DNA of 64,000 nt from Dictyophora rubrovolvata (GCA_029959195.1 CP114117.1:2542001-2606000); one strand, 5' to 3'. Shown: positions 23,211 through 36,977, numbered from the stretch's first letter. Notes: generated from the letters alone by a model not told the origin. A program made the numbers and translations.

Positions 23211-26200
23211 GTCCAAGGTCGCTACCATGCAAAGCTGACCCACATACGAGGATTTCGAAGGCTGGGTCAAGGCTGTGTGCATTTTTGATCAAGATAGAAG
23301 AGCAAACAAAGCTTTCAGTGCCACTCAACGTCGCCAACTCCCAACCCTCTCGATTCCTAATTCCTTAATGATGGCTCCTATGTCTTGTCCTAGACTGGCA
23401 CCCTTCCTACCTCTAAGACCCGCTATCCCCCAGTACCAACCACCTCCATTCCCATTTCCTAGGCCAGTTGCTCCTGGGTTTGCTGCTGCTCCACCTAGGC
23501 CATCGATTCCGGTTCAACCTCCTCAACAGCGTCATGACCCAATGGATGTTGATGCCACACGTCGATAGATGACCGCTGATGCACGAGGGCAGGAGCTAAG
23601 CAGAGAGCTTCAGGGAATCAGTGAATGTGTATCTCACTCAAAAACAAGGGGGAAGCCAAAAGCTAATCTTATTCTAGTGTAAAGAGAATTTTTATATACA
23701 TTTTTGATTATAAGTCTAATGCAAATTCGGAGTTTTAGTATTTGAAAGATGGGAAGGATTTGTGAGGTCATGGGAAAGCTGTGTCAGCACTTGGGAATGG
23801 GAACAGAGATGTGTGGAAAATAAAGAGTTTCTGAATTATAATAAAAATGAACTCAACAAAGGATTCTCCTTGTAAGCTATCATAATCCTCAACACCGCAG
23901 AATCCACTAGATGTTACTGTTGTGGACAAGCTGGGCATCTCATGTGCGATTGTCCTCATATGCATGACATTCATTTTGTGAACACAGACGAGATCGACAA
24001 CCTTGTCGAACTGCTCCTTGCCCAGAAGGACATTGCAGAAGCACAGAGTCATGCAGGGCCTGGACCAACAGAGGAAGAAGAGACTCCTGCTCCAGTAGCA
24101 ACAGAGGATTTTCAGGAAGGCGACGAGGGAGGGATACACTCTCGTTACCGACATTCAATAGATTCGATGTTTTGTACATAGATCGTGAACAAAATGATGA
24201 TAGTAATTCGAATCCTATTACCCCTGCTGTATCTCCTAAAAACCCCCCTCTCCCTACACCTTCTTCTACACCACCACCTCCATGACTCTTGACTTTGAAG
24301 CGGAAGTCATTACCCTCTGAATATCAACTCGCAGCCACCACCAGTACTCAGAAACTTGAAATCTCAGTAGAGCTCCAGAGTACTGACACAGGAGATTTGA
24401 TCACCAGCAAAACCATGCTTGATACGGGTGCTAGTGGTATGTTCCTGGACCGCGAGTTCATTGAGAGACATTGACTCCTGACTGTCAAACTCCTGAAACC
24501 TATTCCTGTATTCAATGTTGATGGTACATCCAACCAGGCCAGTGCTATCACACATGTGATCGATCTGGTTATGAGGTATCAGTCCCACTCTGAATGTGTC
24601 CTATTTGCCATTACCGCACTTGGGAAATATCCCGTATTACTGGGGCTATCTTGGTTCAAGGCCTACAATCTGGTGATTGATTATACTACTGAAGAGGTAG
24701 AACTGATGTGTTGTAGTCCCCAATGTCATTCCTGTGCGCCCAGCTGGCCTTTGGGTCGTCACACTAAATGTTCCTTTCAACAGATCCAAACATCTGCAGA
24801 TGTGAAGCTTGACAACACCGAGGCTGAAGATCCTGACATGCCTGATCTGGCAGACATGGAAGATGAGCTCCAGCTTGAGGATGGCGATCGACTCTTTGGT
24901 ATTTCGATGGTTGACACTGGACCTGAGTTCTATCACATTGGCACAACTGAGACCATCTCACAAAGACTTACTCAAGCTCACGCCAGGAACTCAGATGCTC
25001 CAGCCCCCAAGGGCTTTCGTGATATCATGCCTGAATAATTCCATGACTTTGATGACATCTTTTCCAAAGAATCCTTTGATTCGCCACCAATGTCAAAGAA
25101 ATGGGATCACCCAATAGAACTCGTCTCTGGTTTAGAGCCCAAATCCAGTAAGATCTACCCACTGTCACCAAAGGAACAGGCCAAGTTGGATGCATTTCTA
25201 GAGGAAAACCTCAAATCAGGATGGATCCGACTCTCGAAATTGCCAATGGCCTCACCAGTCTTCTTTATCAAAAAGAAGGATGGTTCCCTTCATCTCATTC
25301 AGGATTACCGGGCTCTGAATGTGATGACGATCAAGAACCGTTATCCATTACCCCTTATCCTGGAACTCGTCAATAAGTTGCAGGGTGCCTGCTACTTCAC
25401 AAAGCTCGATGTTTGATGGGGCTACAACAATATGCGGTTAAAGGAAGGTGATAAGTGGAAGGCCACGTTTTGTACTAACAGAGGCCTTTTCGAATCTTTG
25501 GTGATGTTTTTCGGCCTTACTAACAGTCCAGCCACCTTCCAGACGATGATGAACGAAATCTTTGAGGACATGATCTCAGAAGGTGTCGTCGCTGTGTATA
25601 TTGACGATATCCTCATCTATACACGAGACTTAGAGGAACACCGTCGTATTATTCAATGCGTACTCGAACGGCTTCGTGAGCACCAGCTATACCTTAAGGC
25701 GGAGAAATGCGAGTTCTGCAAGACTAGGATTGAGTACCTCGGGATGGTCATATCTGAGAATACAGTTGAAATGGACCCTGCGAAGGTCTCGGGTGTTAGA
25801 GACTGGCCTGTTCCGAGAAACGTCACTGAAGTTCAATCCTTCCTCGGTTTCGCTAACTTCTATCATTGTTTCATCAAAGACTTCTCTCGTATCGCGCTTC
25901 CAATGTTCAGTCTGAGCAAAAAGGACACCTTGTTCATCTGGTCCAACAATTGTCAGCAAGCCTTCGATGCACTCAAGCTCTCAATCACTTCGGCTCCCAT
26001 CTTGCTCATCCCAGACCCTGCTAAACCCTACAAAGTTGAGGTAGACAGCTCTGACTTTGCTTCTGGCGTGGTTCTCTCGCAGTTATCGGACGAGGATGGT
26101 AAATGGCACCCAGTCGCATTCTTCTTGAAAGCCCTGAGCCCCGTAGAATGCAACTACGAGATTCATGACAAGGAAATGCTGACGATAATTTGAGCCTTGG

Positions 26201-26289
26201 AAGAATAGCGGCACTTTCTTGAAGGCGCAAGTCACCCCATTGACATTTGCATTGACCATAAGAACTTGGAGTACTTTATGACCGCTTGC

Positions 26290-26695
26290 TGTCAAGGCTA
26301 CTCTCTCAGACTAGAGGGAGGGGATCCTAAGCAAAATATATTCCAGGAATAATACTAACTCACCTAGAGGGAGGGGATCCTAAGAGAACAAACTTAGGGA
26401 TCCCTCCTCTAGGGCTACTAACTATATACTATGAAAAACGGCGAAGGCCACATGCGGCCTTTGGTTCATGGACTGGGCACGGATATGCACCGGTCCCAGA
26501 CTTTTAGCTGGGGCCTAGGCCATGGCTCTGATGAGAACAGGCACTCAGCGCCCGTTGGAGGAAAAATGGGAATATGGAAGGAGAGGGAAATGCAAGAGAT
26601 GGGATAGAATACGAGAAATATGGAAATAATTAAAATAGACCAGAACTGAAGATAAATGTAGAAAAATAAGGGGACAACGCTAACGTACCCTGACA
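26290..26695 (-). mobile_element. Solo LTR-A inside Gypsy-1 pol
   Basis: 406 bp with TGTCA..TGACA ends. Flanks CTTGC and CTCGC are a 5 bp target duplication with one change. It interrupts the RNase H region. Confidence 0.82.
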
Positions 26696-27252
26696 CTCGC
26701 AACCTCAATCGTCGACAAGCTCGGTGGTCAGTCTATCTTGCTTGATTCGACTCCACCCTCCAGCACATCCCGGGTAAGTCAATGGGGAAGCCCGACAGCC
26801 TCTCTCGATGTGCAGATCACAGATCGGGAAAGGATGACAATCAAGGGATTACCCTTATCCGACCTGAGATATTTGCAATCAATGCTCTGCAAATATTCCA
26901 TATCCAAGGAGAAGAGGAAGACTTCCTATGTCAGATTCACAAAGCCAATTGAGAAGGCAAGCATGAGGATAGCGTCTCCAAAGCTGTCACTTCTCTTCGA
27001 GCTCTTGGTGGTCATTCGGTGCATACCAGTGAATGGTCTGAAGATCAGGATGTTCTCTACTACTGTGGTAAGATCTACGTTCCCGATGTCGAGGATCTAC
27101 GACGAGAAATCGTTGCATGTCATCATGATACCAAAGTTGGTGGTCACCCTGGTTATTTCAAAACTCCGGAACTGGTCTCTCGAACCTTTTGGTGGCCAGG
27201 TGTGTCTCGGTACATCCAACGATATGTCGAAGCCTGTGATCTCTACTTGCAT

Positions 27253-30200
27253 TGTCACGCACCAAAATCTTCCCCATTTGGTATTTAGGTTATCCTTCCT
27301 AAAGCAGACATTCAAATTCCCCTTCCTGGATAAACAACTTCCAACTACCCAAATTCCTTCATTCAGAAATACTAAAATGTTCAAATTTTGTCTATCATCC
27401 TCTCTTTCCCTCAAAAATCCTACTTCTCCCTCTATTCCTCGAGAACCATCCCCAGAAGAAAATGTCACTCCTCCGTTATTTTGTTATACTCACGATAGTC
27501 CCTGCACTCACGATTTGGATATTGAGACTACTTTGTTCACTTATTACTCGCCTACTCCAATCCTTGAACTTGATCCCATGACTCTCCTCCCCGTTTACTT
27601 GCCTGAGATTCCCCAAGATATCCATAAGTGTCGAAGTTCAGATATCGTACACCCCTTCATGGCCTTTGGAAGAGAAGTCTACATTGAGAAGGAATTAAGA
27701 TGGTTTACAGTAACTCATGTTTATTCTACATCAGAATCAGCCTTACAAGATTCATACTGTGTCTGGTTAACGACACAAGTTGGGTTAGAATACATGATAA
27801 TAGTTCTGGACATTCCTAGTCGATGGATTCTATCATCATGCAATCACCAACCAATCTTAGGATTCTATCGACCTGCCAATCCCCTTCTCAAAGAACCAAC
27901 AAACTCATCATCTAACCATAATTTACCTCCCCAATCTCCAACTTCTTCTTATTTAACAATACACCCTCCTTGGTATCAACAAACAATCTGCACACTTTAA
28001 CATGTTTGTTCTGGATTCCTAGAATGAGCTTGAACAGTTTTGGAGTATAATAAAGAACAAAAATAACGAATAAGGGCAAACTTCTATTTTAATTATCTAG
28101 TCCCTTTTTGTTTCGGAGTTCCAAGTTTCTTCAGCCTTACTCTATCCCTTCTCTACCATAATGATCAACCTCACAGCCTTTTACACCATGTCATCATTCC
28201 ATCGCCCACATGGCAATTTCAAAACGGTCATACGAGAATATGTCCTCCGTCGAAAAGGACTAATCGATGTCAACAAAGAAACCTTGTTACCCTTTCATGA
28301 TAGGTACATCCAACATATGCTCTACTACAATGATTTAAAGTTACTGCCAATACTTTGTCTATATGATTAATATCATATCAGAGTAAAGGGACATTCATAT
28401 GAACTTGCAGCATATCTACAGATGCATCAAGATGGACAGCTAGCTTGGTGACTCATCTTCCAACGATCTGTGCTTTTAGCCAGACAAGTCCTATTCCTTG
28501 ATGCCCCTTTAGACGTGTTCCCATACCCTCCCAGTTTCTACTCTAACCCTCCTAATCCCCTAACTCCATCCCCTCGCTATGAGACAACTAATTCTGTAAC
28601 ATTTTATTTGCTGACAACTAGACAACCTCGACCGATAGAAGAAGAGGATGTACGACTCATAAAGAGGAGAAGAGTAAGAGATTAGGAAAATGGAGGAATT
28701 GTTGCTGTGGCAGTATGATGCAAAAATGGTAAAAAGGAGTGTATCGCTTTTCTTCCAAATTGGAACTGTTTGTGTTTGTTGTACTTCTATTTCCTCTCTG
28801 AAAAATTTCTCATCACTTGTTGTTCTCCCCAAATGTAACTCTTCCTCTCTATTTCTTCTTTTCTTTTTCTTTTATTGTTTCATGAAAACGGTTTACAATT
28901 GCTTATAGTTAAACCTCCTAAAAATTCCATAAATATTTCTTTTGTTCTGAATGGTATTGTTAAGTACTGATTCTCGGGTATCAGCGACGAATGTATGAAT
29001 GTTAATAATCGTATTTAATAATGATACAAATGTCACCGTAATGTTGTAGAGCACGGTCTCAACCTGAGTGGGTTGTACCACGACAGTCCTCTGGGCATTG
29101 GCTCTACTTGTCTTGATGTCATTCGGGATCTTTGAGTCATCGGAGAATATCATTGAGGTGAAGCTCTAGGAAGTCTAGAACGATCTGGTAGAATAGATCA
29201 TCGACTAGAAAGCAGAAGAACAAGAGATGGAAGAAGTAGCAGATCCAATGCCGGAACGGCGTTGTCGCTATGGACGGTTTAGATTTAAAGTGTTTGGAAA
29301 TGACTGAAGCACTATTGGGAAATGAAGACTATATTGAGATATCGAACTAGGTTTGATGATAAGTCTGAAGAGAAGTCTAGCTACGAAGTATAGGAGGCTT
29401 TATATACAAGTACGCTAGAGGTTTGAATCTCAGTTCAAAATAGATAACGAACTTGAGAATGTATACATGTCATAGCAATTCGTGAGTATCATAAGTATAT
29501 GCAGGGTCAGTTTGCCATGTGGCAAACATGAGGCAACAAGAACAAAGGGAAAGCATATAAGGACCTACGACTGTCATAGATGATCTCATGTACAGTTTGG
29601 AACTAGAATATATACCAAAGGTCTATCCGCGGCTTACTGTAAGTCCTAGGAAGACAACGGCATCTAGGACTTTGTGAAAACGGTGATGAAGTCTGATAAG
29701 ACTTCCGGTCGTGGCGTCTATGAAGCGATTGTGATAAGATAACATTTAAGTACGGTAAGATAAGGGAATATAATAAGGAATCCGTATCGCTAGTGATGTC
29801 ATGAATCGGATCATGACAGGTATAAATACTGCATGTAAATACGTATAATAGCAGCAATCTACCAGAATGGTTGTCTCAAGTTTTAGTTCAGTTTAAATCA
29901 AGTTCAAGTCAAAGTTTCATCTCTAGTTTATTTTTATGCTCACATCTATTGCTTTGGATTACTCTGAGTGAGGCCTCGGAGTATAAACTCAACAATTCGT
30001 ATTGTTGTTGAAGCCTTACTAACTTTAACAGATTTCTATCGCTGTTTTATCATCAGCATATTATCGTACCATTTTATTGCAAATCCACATTTATCGTCCC
30101 CCTCATGCACACAAGATCTTAGGATCATTTTATTTATTGTTGTTGTTTGGTTTGTTATCGACACTCGCACACTTGCTATATCATTTATTCCCCTACCACT

Positions 30201-30327
30201 TACTCGTCACAAAATCAGCACCAGGACCCACTCCACGGAGACTAGACAGCCTCAAACAAATATCATCATAGTTTTTCCAATTATATATATAACTACAACA
30301 TTTAGCTATTATCTTCAGATTGTTACA
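27253..30327 (+). mobile_element. LTR-C copy C1: long LTR with two ORFs, inside Gypsy-1
   Basis: Begins TGTCACGCACCAAAATC and ends GATTGTTACA; GCAT borders both sides. Without the nested LTR-B it is ~2.2 kb. ORF alpha (27377-28000) has conserved segments HDLDIETTLF, LDPMTLLPVY, SSDIVHPFMAFG, WFTVTHVYST and LDIPSRW. ORF beta lies at about 28161-28685 and ends in a region with VLFLDAPLD. A TATAAATACTGCATG box lies at ~29822 and a ~500 bp tail follows. Fossil; alpha looks whole here and beta has about two breaks. A solo LTR is the simplest reading. Confidence 0.62.
28958..29818 (-). mobile_element. Solo LTR-B (861 bp) inside LTR-C C1
   Basis: Perfect 5 bp duplication GGTAT on both sides (28953-28957 and 29819-29823). 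Same length and very similar to the copies at 21853 and 55758. Confidence 0.88.
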
Positions 30328-31551
30328 GCATACGAAAATAGCTTGCCATGCACCCTTTGGCAAGTTGCACCCCACCAAGACACCACACCGTCCTTAGGAG
30401 TTCATATCCATCGATTTTATTGTTGAACTCCCAGAATCTAATGGGTATGACGTGATCCTCTCTGTGATAGATTTGCTAACCAAACGAGTTCATTTCATTC
30501 CCACGTTCGCCACTATTGATACATCTAGTCTCACGAGTCTATACCTGTAACATGTGTGAAAGCTGCATGGCCTCCCTGACAAGATCATTTCTGACAGGGA
30601 GTCACAGTTTGTGGCACACTTCATGAAGGAACTCTCTTGACTCCTTGGCATTCGACTCACCACATCCACAGTCTACCATCCCCAAACCAATGGTCAGACT
30701 GAGAGGGTTAATGCAGAAGTCGAACAGTACCTCCGACTCTTCACCTCAGAACAACAGAATGACTGGGATAGACTACTTCCCATGGCCGAGTTCGCATACA
30801 ACAACCACGTGCACTCTGCAACGCAAGCGACACCATTTGAGTTGGACACGGGCCGTCAACCACATATGGGCTTTGAATCTCATATCCCTGAATCAAAGAT
30901 TGAGTCTGTCAATGAGTTCAAAGACCATATGTCATCAACTATTGAAGAAGCCAGAGCTGCTATTATCAAGGCCAAGGATGACATGGCCAAGTACTACAAT
31001 CGTAAATGACTCCCGATTCCCGAATATAAGATTGGTGACAAGGTCTACCTCGATGCCAGTGACATTTGCACTACCAGGCCTTCAGTGAAGTTGTCCCATT
31101 GCTTCCTAGGGCCTTTTCCTATAGCAGCAAGAGTCGGCTCTCATTCATATCGCCTACTCCTACCCAAATCGATGTCATGGCTCCACCCAGTCTTTCATGT
31201 CGTGAAGTTATGTCTGAGAACAGAAGATACCATCACAGATCGTCGTTCTTGAATCCCTCCTCCTCCCAAGATTCACGATGATGGAGAACATTATGTTGTG
31301 GAAGAGGTCTTGGATAGTTGAGTCTAATAGAGCAAACTCGAATTTAAGGTTTGTTGGAAAGGTTATGGCCTGGAGCATGATCAATGGGTACCAGAGAAGG
31401 ACCTTGCAGCCCCCAATCTCTTGGGTAAATTCTATCAAGAGCATTCTAATGCACCACATGCGATAAATGGTCTGTTGTTCTGTCCACGGCCAATCCAACC
31501 TTGGGAGAGACTGCAGGCGTTGGGTTGATGCCTGGTCGAAGGGGGGGGTGG

Positions 31552-31957
31552 TGTCAGGGTATGCTAGCATCGTCCCCTTATTTTCCTATGTTTATCTTCG
31601 GTTCTAGTCTATTTTATTTATTTCCATATTTCTCGTATTTTATCCCATCTCTTGCATTTCCCTCTCCTTCCATATTCCCATTTTTCCTTCAACGGGCGCT
31701 GAGCACCCGTTCTCATCAGAGCCATGGCCTAGGCCCCGGCTAAAAGTCCAGGACCGGTATGTATCTGTGCCCAGTCCATGAACCAAAGGCCGTGTGTGGC
31801 CTTCACCGTTTTTTCATAGTATATAGTTAGTAGCCCTAGAGGAGGGATCCCTAAGTTTGTTCTCTTAGGATCCCCTCCCTCTAGGTGAGTTAGTATTTCT
31901 ACCAAATACATTTTACTTAGGATTCCCTCCCTCTAGTCTGAGTGAGTAGCCCTGACA
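31552..31957 (+). repeat. LTR-A, 3' LTR of Gypsy-1
   Basis: 406 bp, TGTCAGGG to CCCTGACA, directly after the G-rich polypurine tract at ~31538-31551. It differs from the 5' LTR mainly by C/T and G/A changes and a few short length differences. Confidence 0.82.
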
Positions 31958-33145
31958 ATATCCATGAGCTTTGACCCTGTACGAACGAACTAACATCAAT
32001 GTCATGGATGAATCGTACAAGTTTGTCGAGTTCCTTTCAATGAATCGTCAAGAAGAATCAATCTGGAGACTGGTCTTTCATCATCAATTTCGAAGTTATA
32101 CTCAATTCTTATTCATAGACGTATCTCTATCTGCTATCCCGTCCCCTCCCGACTATACCATTGGAAATCAAATCCTCCCTTCCTATTCCAATCTCCAATC
32201 CAATCTCGTTCAAGATCTGATATTGTTAAGTATTGCCATGGCTTTTATTGTTATGCCACAGTCATGAAGAAGAAGATCTCGTCAACAAGAACCAGATCAG
32301 TAAGAAGTTTGGGATGGTAAAGTTATAGTTTTGAGTAAGAGGCAGTGTGAGAAGTGCCAGATGGTGATTTTGGTAAAGCTATGCTGGGAGTCCAGTTTCA
32401 TCGTTTCCTTTTAATCTCTTTTTGTTTTTCCTTTTGTTCTCTTTTGTTTCTCTTTTGTTTCAACATATTTCTTCTATTCCCCTTAACTAATATGTGATTC
32501 CCCTTTTCTGTAATTGTACTCCCTGTCATCCTCTCACAATGCTCCTTTTCTTTTGTTTCTTTGTTCTCTTTTTGTTTTCTTTTTGTTATCATGGCGAATG
32601 ATGAGTGATCATTCCGCTTTCCTCTATGTTTCCAAATGGTATATATACTGCATGTAAATAATTGTAACAGCAGCAATCTACCAGAACGGTTATCTCAAGT
32701 TTAGTTCAGTTTAAGTCAAGTTCAAGTCAAGGTTTCGTCTCTAGTCTATTTCTACACTCACGTCTATTGCTTTGGATTACTCTGAGTGAGGCCTCAGAGT
32801 ATAAACTCAACAATTCGTATTGTTGTTGAAGCCTTACTAACTTTAACAGATTTCTATCGCTGTTTTATCATCAGCATATTGTCATACCATTTTATTGCAA
32901 ATCCACATTTATCGTCCCCCTCATGTACACAAGATCTTAGGATCGTTTTATTTGTTGTTGTTATTTGGTTTGTTATCAATGCTCGCACACTCGCTATATC
33001 ATTTATTCTCCCACCACTTCCTCATCATGAAATCAGTACCAGGACCCACTGCACAGAGACTAGATGGCCTCAAACAAATATCTTCATAGATTTTCCGATT
33101 GTATATATAGCTACGACATTTGACTATTATCTTCGGATCGTTACA
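31958..33145 (+). mobile_element. LTR-C copy C3, 5'-truncated
   Basis: Opens abruptly after the Gypsy-1 3' LTR with the ORF-beta region (31971-32267; conserved SYKFVEF and FLFIDVSLSAIP), then a T-rich stretch, a TATATATACTGCATG box at ~32642 and the same ~500 bp tail as C1, ending GATCGTTACA at 33145. Broken; its ORF-alpha half is missing. Confidence 0.65.
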
Positions 33146-33458
33146 ATGGGAGAATGACTTTATTAATGTTTTGAGGTCATAGTGGAATCAAATCTGCCTT
33201 GAAAACAAAAAATTTCTTACAGGTTCGATGGACTCTGAGATCTATGTATACACTCATGTAATCTTGCATAGATAGAAGGGGGCATATTTTTCAATATGGG
33301 ATCCTGAAAATTGCAGATTTGGTCAGAATAGGATGATACAGCCACACGGTGAATGATGGCAGCATAGTGAGTTCTCACCGGGAATCAACCTGCACCCACC
33401 CCCGACTAACCTTCGGTTCTCCATACAGATTTCTGCTGCATTTATCTCCTGGTCCTCA
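33146..33458. other. Flank between LTR-C C3 and Copia
   Basis: The last ~40 bases resemble 41030-41070, so the host segmental duplication starts here or slightly earlier. The first ~200 bases may be internal sequence of the LTR-C element; no ORF seen. Confidence 0.4.
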
Positions 33459-33682
33459 TAACAACGGCTAGAGTAATATAGCTTATATTACAAGCAGCAG
33501 AATATAGCTAAAGAGTTCAAGGTAAAGCCTTGAATGTTAGATATGTACAGAAAAAAGAATGAAAAAGAAATAGCTCACCTAAAGAGTTCAAGGCGAAGCC
33601 TTGAACCTTTAGGCGAGTGTGTGACTAAGCTAAAACTAACTACACAAGCGCTCACACTTAGTGGCGCTGTCTATCTTCAACA
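33459..33682 (-). repeat. LTR-D, 3' LTR of Copia
   Basis: 224 bp; on the minus strand begins TGTTGAAGATAGACAG after a purine tract GAGTGGGAG and ends CAACAACGG in reverse sense (GTTGTTA). It has a ~70 bp internal segment that the 5' LTR lacks, flanked by repeats of AAAGAGTTCAAGG. Confidence 0.82.
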
Positions 33683-34774
33683 CTCCCACTCAGCACACTA
33701 ACTTGTCGCTCCCACTCCCAATTCGCTCTGGAACCTTTCGAACGTTTCACGCGGCAGTTGCTTTGTGAATATATCCGCCAGCATGTGTTTCGTCAACACG
33801 TATTTGGTTGCAATTTCTGCCATCTCCACCTGCTCTCTGATGAAGTGATACCAGATGTTGATGTGCTTTGCTCTGCTGTGCACTATTGGATTTCGTGCAA
33901 GGGCAATGCAGCTCTGGTTGTCGATGTGCAGGATCAATGCTTTCAACTGTGGGTATCCGAGATCCGCAAGTAGGGTATGCAACCAGATGGCCTCCTTAGT
34001 GGCAGTCGATACAGCCATAAATTCGGCTTCAACGGTTGATAAAGCGACGGTGGGTTGCTTTTTCGATGACCAGGAGATGGCACCGTCTGCTATGTCGAAA
34101 ACAAGGCCTGCTATCGAGTGGTGATCATCCGGATCTTGAGCCCAATCTGAGTCGCTCCACCTTACAACATCAATGGTGGACTCAGTGTTGGATCCAAAGG
34201 TTAGTCTAAATTCAGCGGTCCCTTTCAGATACCTCAAAATCCTTTTTGCGGCTTCTAAATGTATTTTTCCAGGGTTACCGCCAAACTGAGAGACCAAACC
34301 GACTGCAAACTGGATGTCCAGTCGGGTCTGTGTTGCAAACAACAAGGAGCCAACCAACTCGAGGAACTTAATGTTGCTGGCATATTCAAGGTAAGCTTTG
34401 CGTTCCTCATCCGTCAATGGACATTCAGATTTGCATAGGTTGTGTTTAACAGTTAGCGGTGTGCTGATGGGGTTACAGTCTGACATGCTGAAACATTTGA
34501 GTATCTTATGGATATAGGCCGTTTGGTTCAGCGAGATAGTACGTTTTTCTCTATCTCTTTCAACCTGGAGGCCTAAAATATATTTTAGTTCTCCCATGTC
34601 TGTGATGTCAAGATGGGTGTGCAAGTCCATCTTGAATTGCTCGATTTTCTGGCAACGGCCATGTCATCGACATAAACAAGGACCATTAAACCAATGCCAT
34701 CTTCCCCACTTTCCTTCAAAATGTACAGGCAGTCATCTGCAGCGCTTTTTTCAAATTGAAGCTCTGAGAGTATT

Positions 34775-35129
34775 TGTCAGGGTACACTAGCGTCATCCCC
34801 TTATTTTCCTTTGTTTATCTTTGGTTCTGGTTTATCTTATTCATTTCCTTATTTCTCGTATTTTATCCCATTTCCTGCATTCCCCCTTCCTTCCGTATTC
34901 CCTTCTTTCCCTCCAACGGGCGCTGAGCACCCGTTCCCATCAGAGCCATGGCCTAGGCCCTGGCTAAAAGTCCAGGACCGGTGCGTATCCGCGCCCAGTC
35001 CATGAACCAAAGGCCACGTATGGCCTTCGCCGTTTTTTCATAGTATATAGTTAGTAGCCCTAGAGGAGGGATCCCTAAGTTTGTTTTCTTAGGATCCCCT
35101 CCCTCTAGTCTGAGTGAGTAGCCCTGACA
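34775..35129 (+). mobile_element. LTR-A (short variant) inside Copia
   Basis: 355 bp of the second LTR-A subtype (marked by TTCTTTCCCTCCAAC); lacks the ~50 bp between its two CCTCCCTCTAG repeats. Flanks GTATT and GGGTC do not match. Confidence 0.8.
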
Positions 35130-36196
35130 GGGTCTGTGTTAATTGGCAAGTACAATTGACGGCAAAAGGAGAAGGCCAGTGAAACAGCCCTTCTCGCGAC
35201 AAAAGACAAAAAGCACGGAAAGAGGGGTGAAGGTTTCGGACCCAAACCTGATGACGAATGCCGTTATTGTCATGAAAAGGGACATTGGGCCAGGCAGTGT
35301 CCAAAGAAGGACAAGAATAAAACTGGGACAAGCGGAACTGTAGGCACAGCGAATCACACAGCAGTGGTGCAGAACCTTGGTGTGCGTGAAGTCGGACAGC
35401 TGTTCATGGTCCAGGCCAGTCTGTTTTTGAAGTCCAATCTTGTTCTCAATACCGGAGTGACATCACACATGTTTCGCGATCAAAAATTCTTCAAGAACTA
35501 CACGAATGTATCTGGCGAGTTCGTGTCAGTGGGAGATGCGTGGAGTGTGCCAGTTGTCGGCCAAGGATCTGTTACCTTCAAGAGTAGATTGCCGACAGGC
35601 TCTTATGAAGTGGCTTTGCACAAAGCGTTGCATGTTCCATCATTAGCTGTCAACCTTGTCAGTCTTGGGCAATTACAGAAGAATGGAGTCACTTACAGCA
35701 GCTGTGATGGTGGAATCAGTGTCTGGCAGGGTGGCAATGAGATTTTCAGAGCTTCACTAGCAGGCGGCACCGGGACATTGTACCACATCGACTGTTTGGA
35801 AGACCAGAATGAAGCTGCACTTGCTGCGACAAGTGGGAGCTTACAAGTCTGGCACTGTTGCTTAGGTCATCTTCACCTTGATGCAATCTGAGAGATGACA
35901 CGCAAAGATATGGTGAAAGGTCTGCAGATTTCAGCGATGAATGAGTTTGATCATGTGTGTGAAGGATGTGTGACTGGAAAGTCTCACCAATTGCCATTCC
36001 CGAAAGCAAGTGATACTGAGCATGCCAAGATGGATTTAGTCACGGTTGATCTGACTGGTCTGTTCTGTGTCAAAACTTGGTCCAGGATGAGATTCGCGCT
36101 TCTAGTAGTGGAAGCGGCTACAAGATTCCCGGTCGGTTGATTGCTACGCACAAAGGGCAAAGCGATACAAGCCCTACGAGAAATAATCGCCATGCT

Positions 36197-36604
36197 TGTC
36201 AGGGCTACTCTCTCAGACTAGAGGGAGGGGATCCTAAGCAAGATATATTCTAGGAATAATACTAACTCACCTAGAGGGAGGGGATCCTAAGAGAACAAAC
36301 TTAGGGATCCCTCCTCTAGGGCTACTAACTATATACTATGAAAAAATGGCGAAGGCCATACATGGCCTTCGGTTCATGGACTGGGCGTGGATACGCGCCG
36401 GTCCCAGACTTTTAGCTGGGGCCTAGGCTATGGCTCTGATGGGAACGGGTGCTCAGCGCCCGTTGGAGGGAAAGAAGGGAATACAGAAGGAAGGGGGAAT
36501 GCAGGAAATGGGATAAAATACGAGAAATAAGGAAATGAATAAGATAAACCAGAACCGAAGATAAACAAAGGAAAATAAGGGGACGACGCTAGCGTACCCT
36601 GACA
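36197..36604 (-). mobile_element. LTR-A inside Copia, opposite orientation
   Basis: 408 bp, same subtype as the copy at 34775 and inverted relative to it. Flanks ATGCT and CTTAA do not match. Confidence 0.82.
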
Positions 36605-36977
36605 CTTAACATATAGATCTTCCCACCCATCCCACACTTCTTTTGACGTTGCTTTGTTCTTGACATGCGGCCACTGTGATGTATCGGCCGTACCAAGCAT
36701 CATACCCTGTGCCGCTTGATCTCTCTGCATCCACTCCAGATACTCCTTCTTTTCAGCTTTCCAGGCAGCCTCAGTTACTTTGTCAGGCTGAGAGCTTGCA
36801 GGCTTTTTCGGACATGTCTCTGTCCCTTGGACTACAAGCCACAAGTATCGAGCTTGAAGGGCTGACTTCATATAGCCTGCCCACAAGGTGTAGTTCTGAC
36901 CATTCAACTTCGGAAACTTAAATGCTTGACACAGGTCATTAGAAGAACTGGATGGATCGCTAGTGGGGCCCATAACC

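Larger units (their letters stand above)
20613..31957 (+). mobile_element. Gypsy-1: Ty3/Gypsy LTR retrotransposon, broken, with nested insertions
   Basis: Fossil element bounded by LTR-A copies (20613-21000 and 31552-31957). Internal parts in order are gag with a later CCHC knuckle (from ~21164, knuckle near 23910), aspartic protease with DTGAS (near 24421), reverse transcriptase with YIDDIL (near 25600), RNase H, integrase zinc finger and core (from ~27060, resuming after 30328), and a C-terminal part before a purine tract (GAAGGGGGGGG) abutting the 3' LTR. Three secondary insertions split it: a solo LTR-A (21841-23210), a second solo LTR-A (26290-26695) and an LTR-C copy (27253-30327). It is clearly dead, with about a dozen small breaks besides the insertions. 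The flanks (ATTAC and ATATC) do not match, so one end has been rearranged. Moderately old by LTR difference. Confidence 0.85.

Noticed and set aside
32229-32245. Another LTR-B start (TGTTAAGTATTGCC)
   Set aside because: Only about ten bases match and nothing further aligns.
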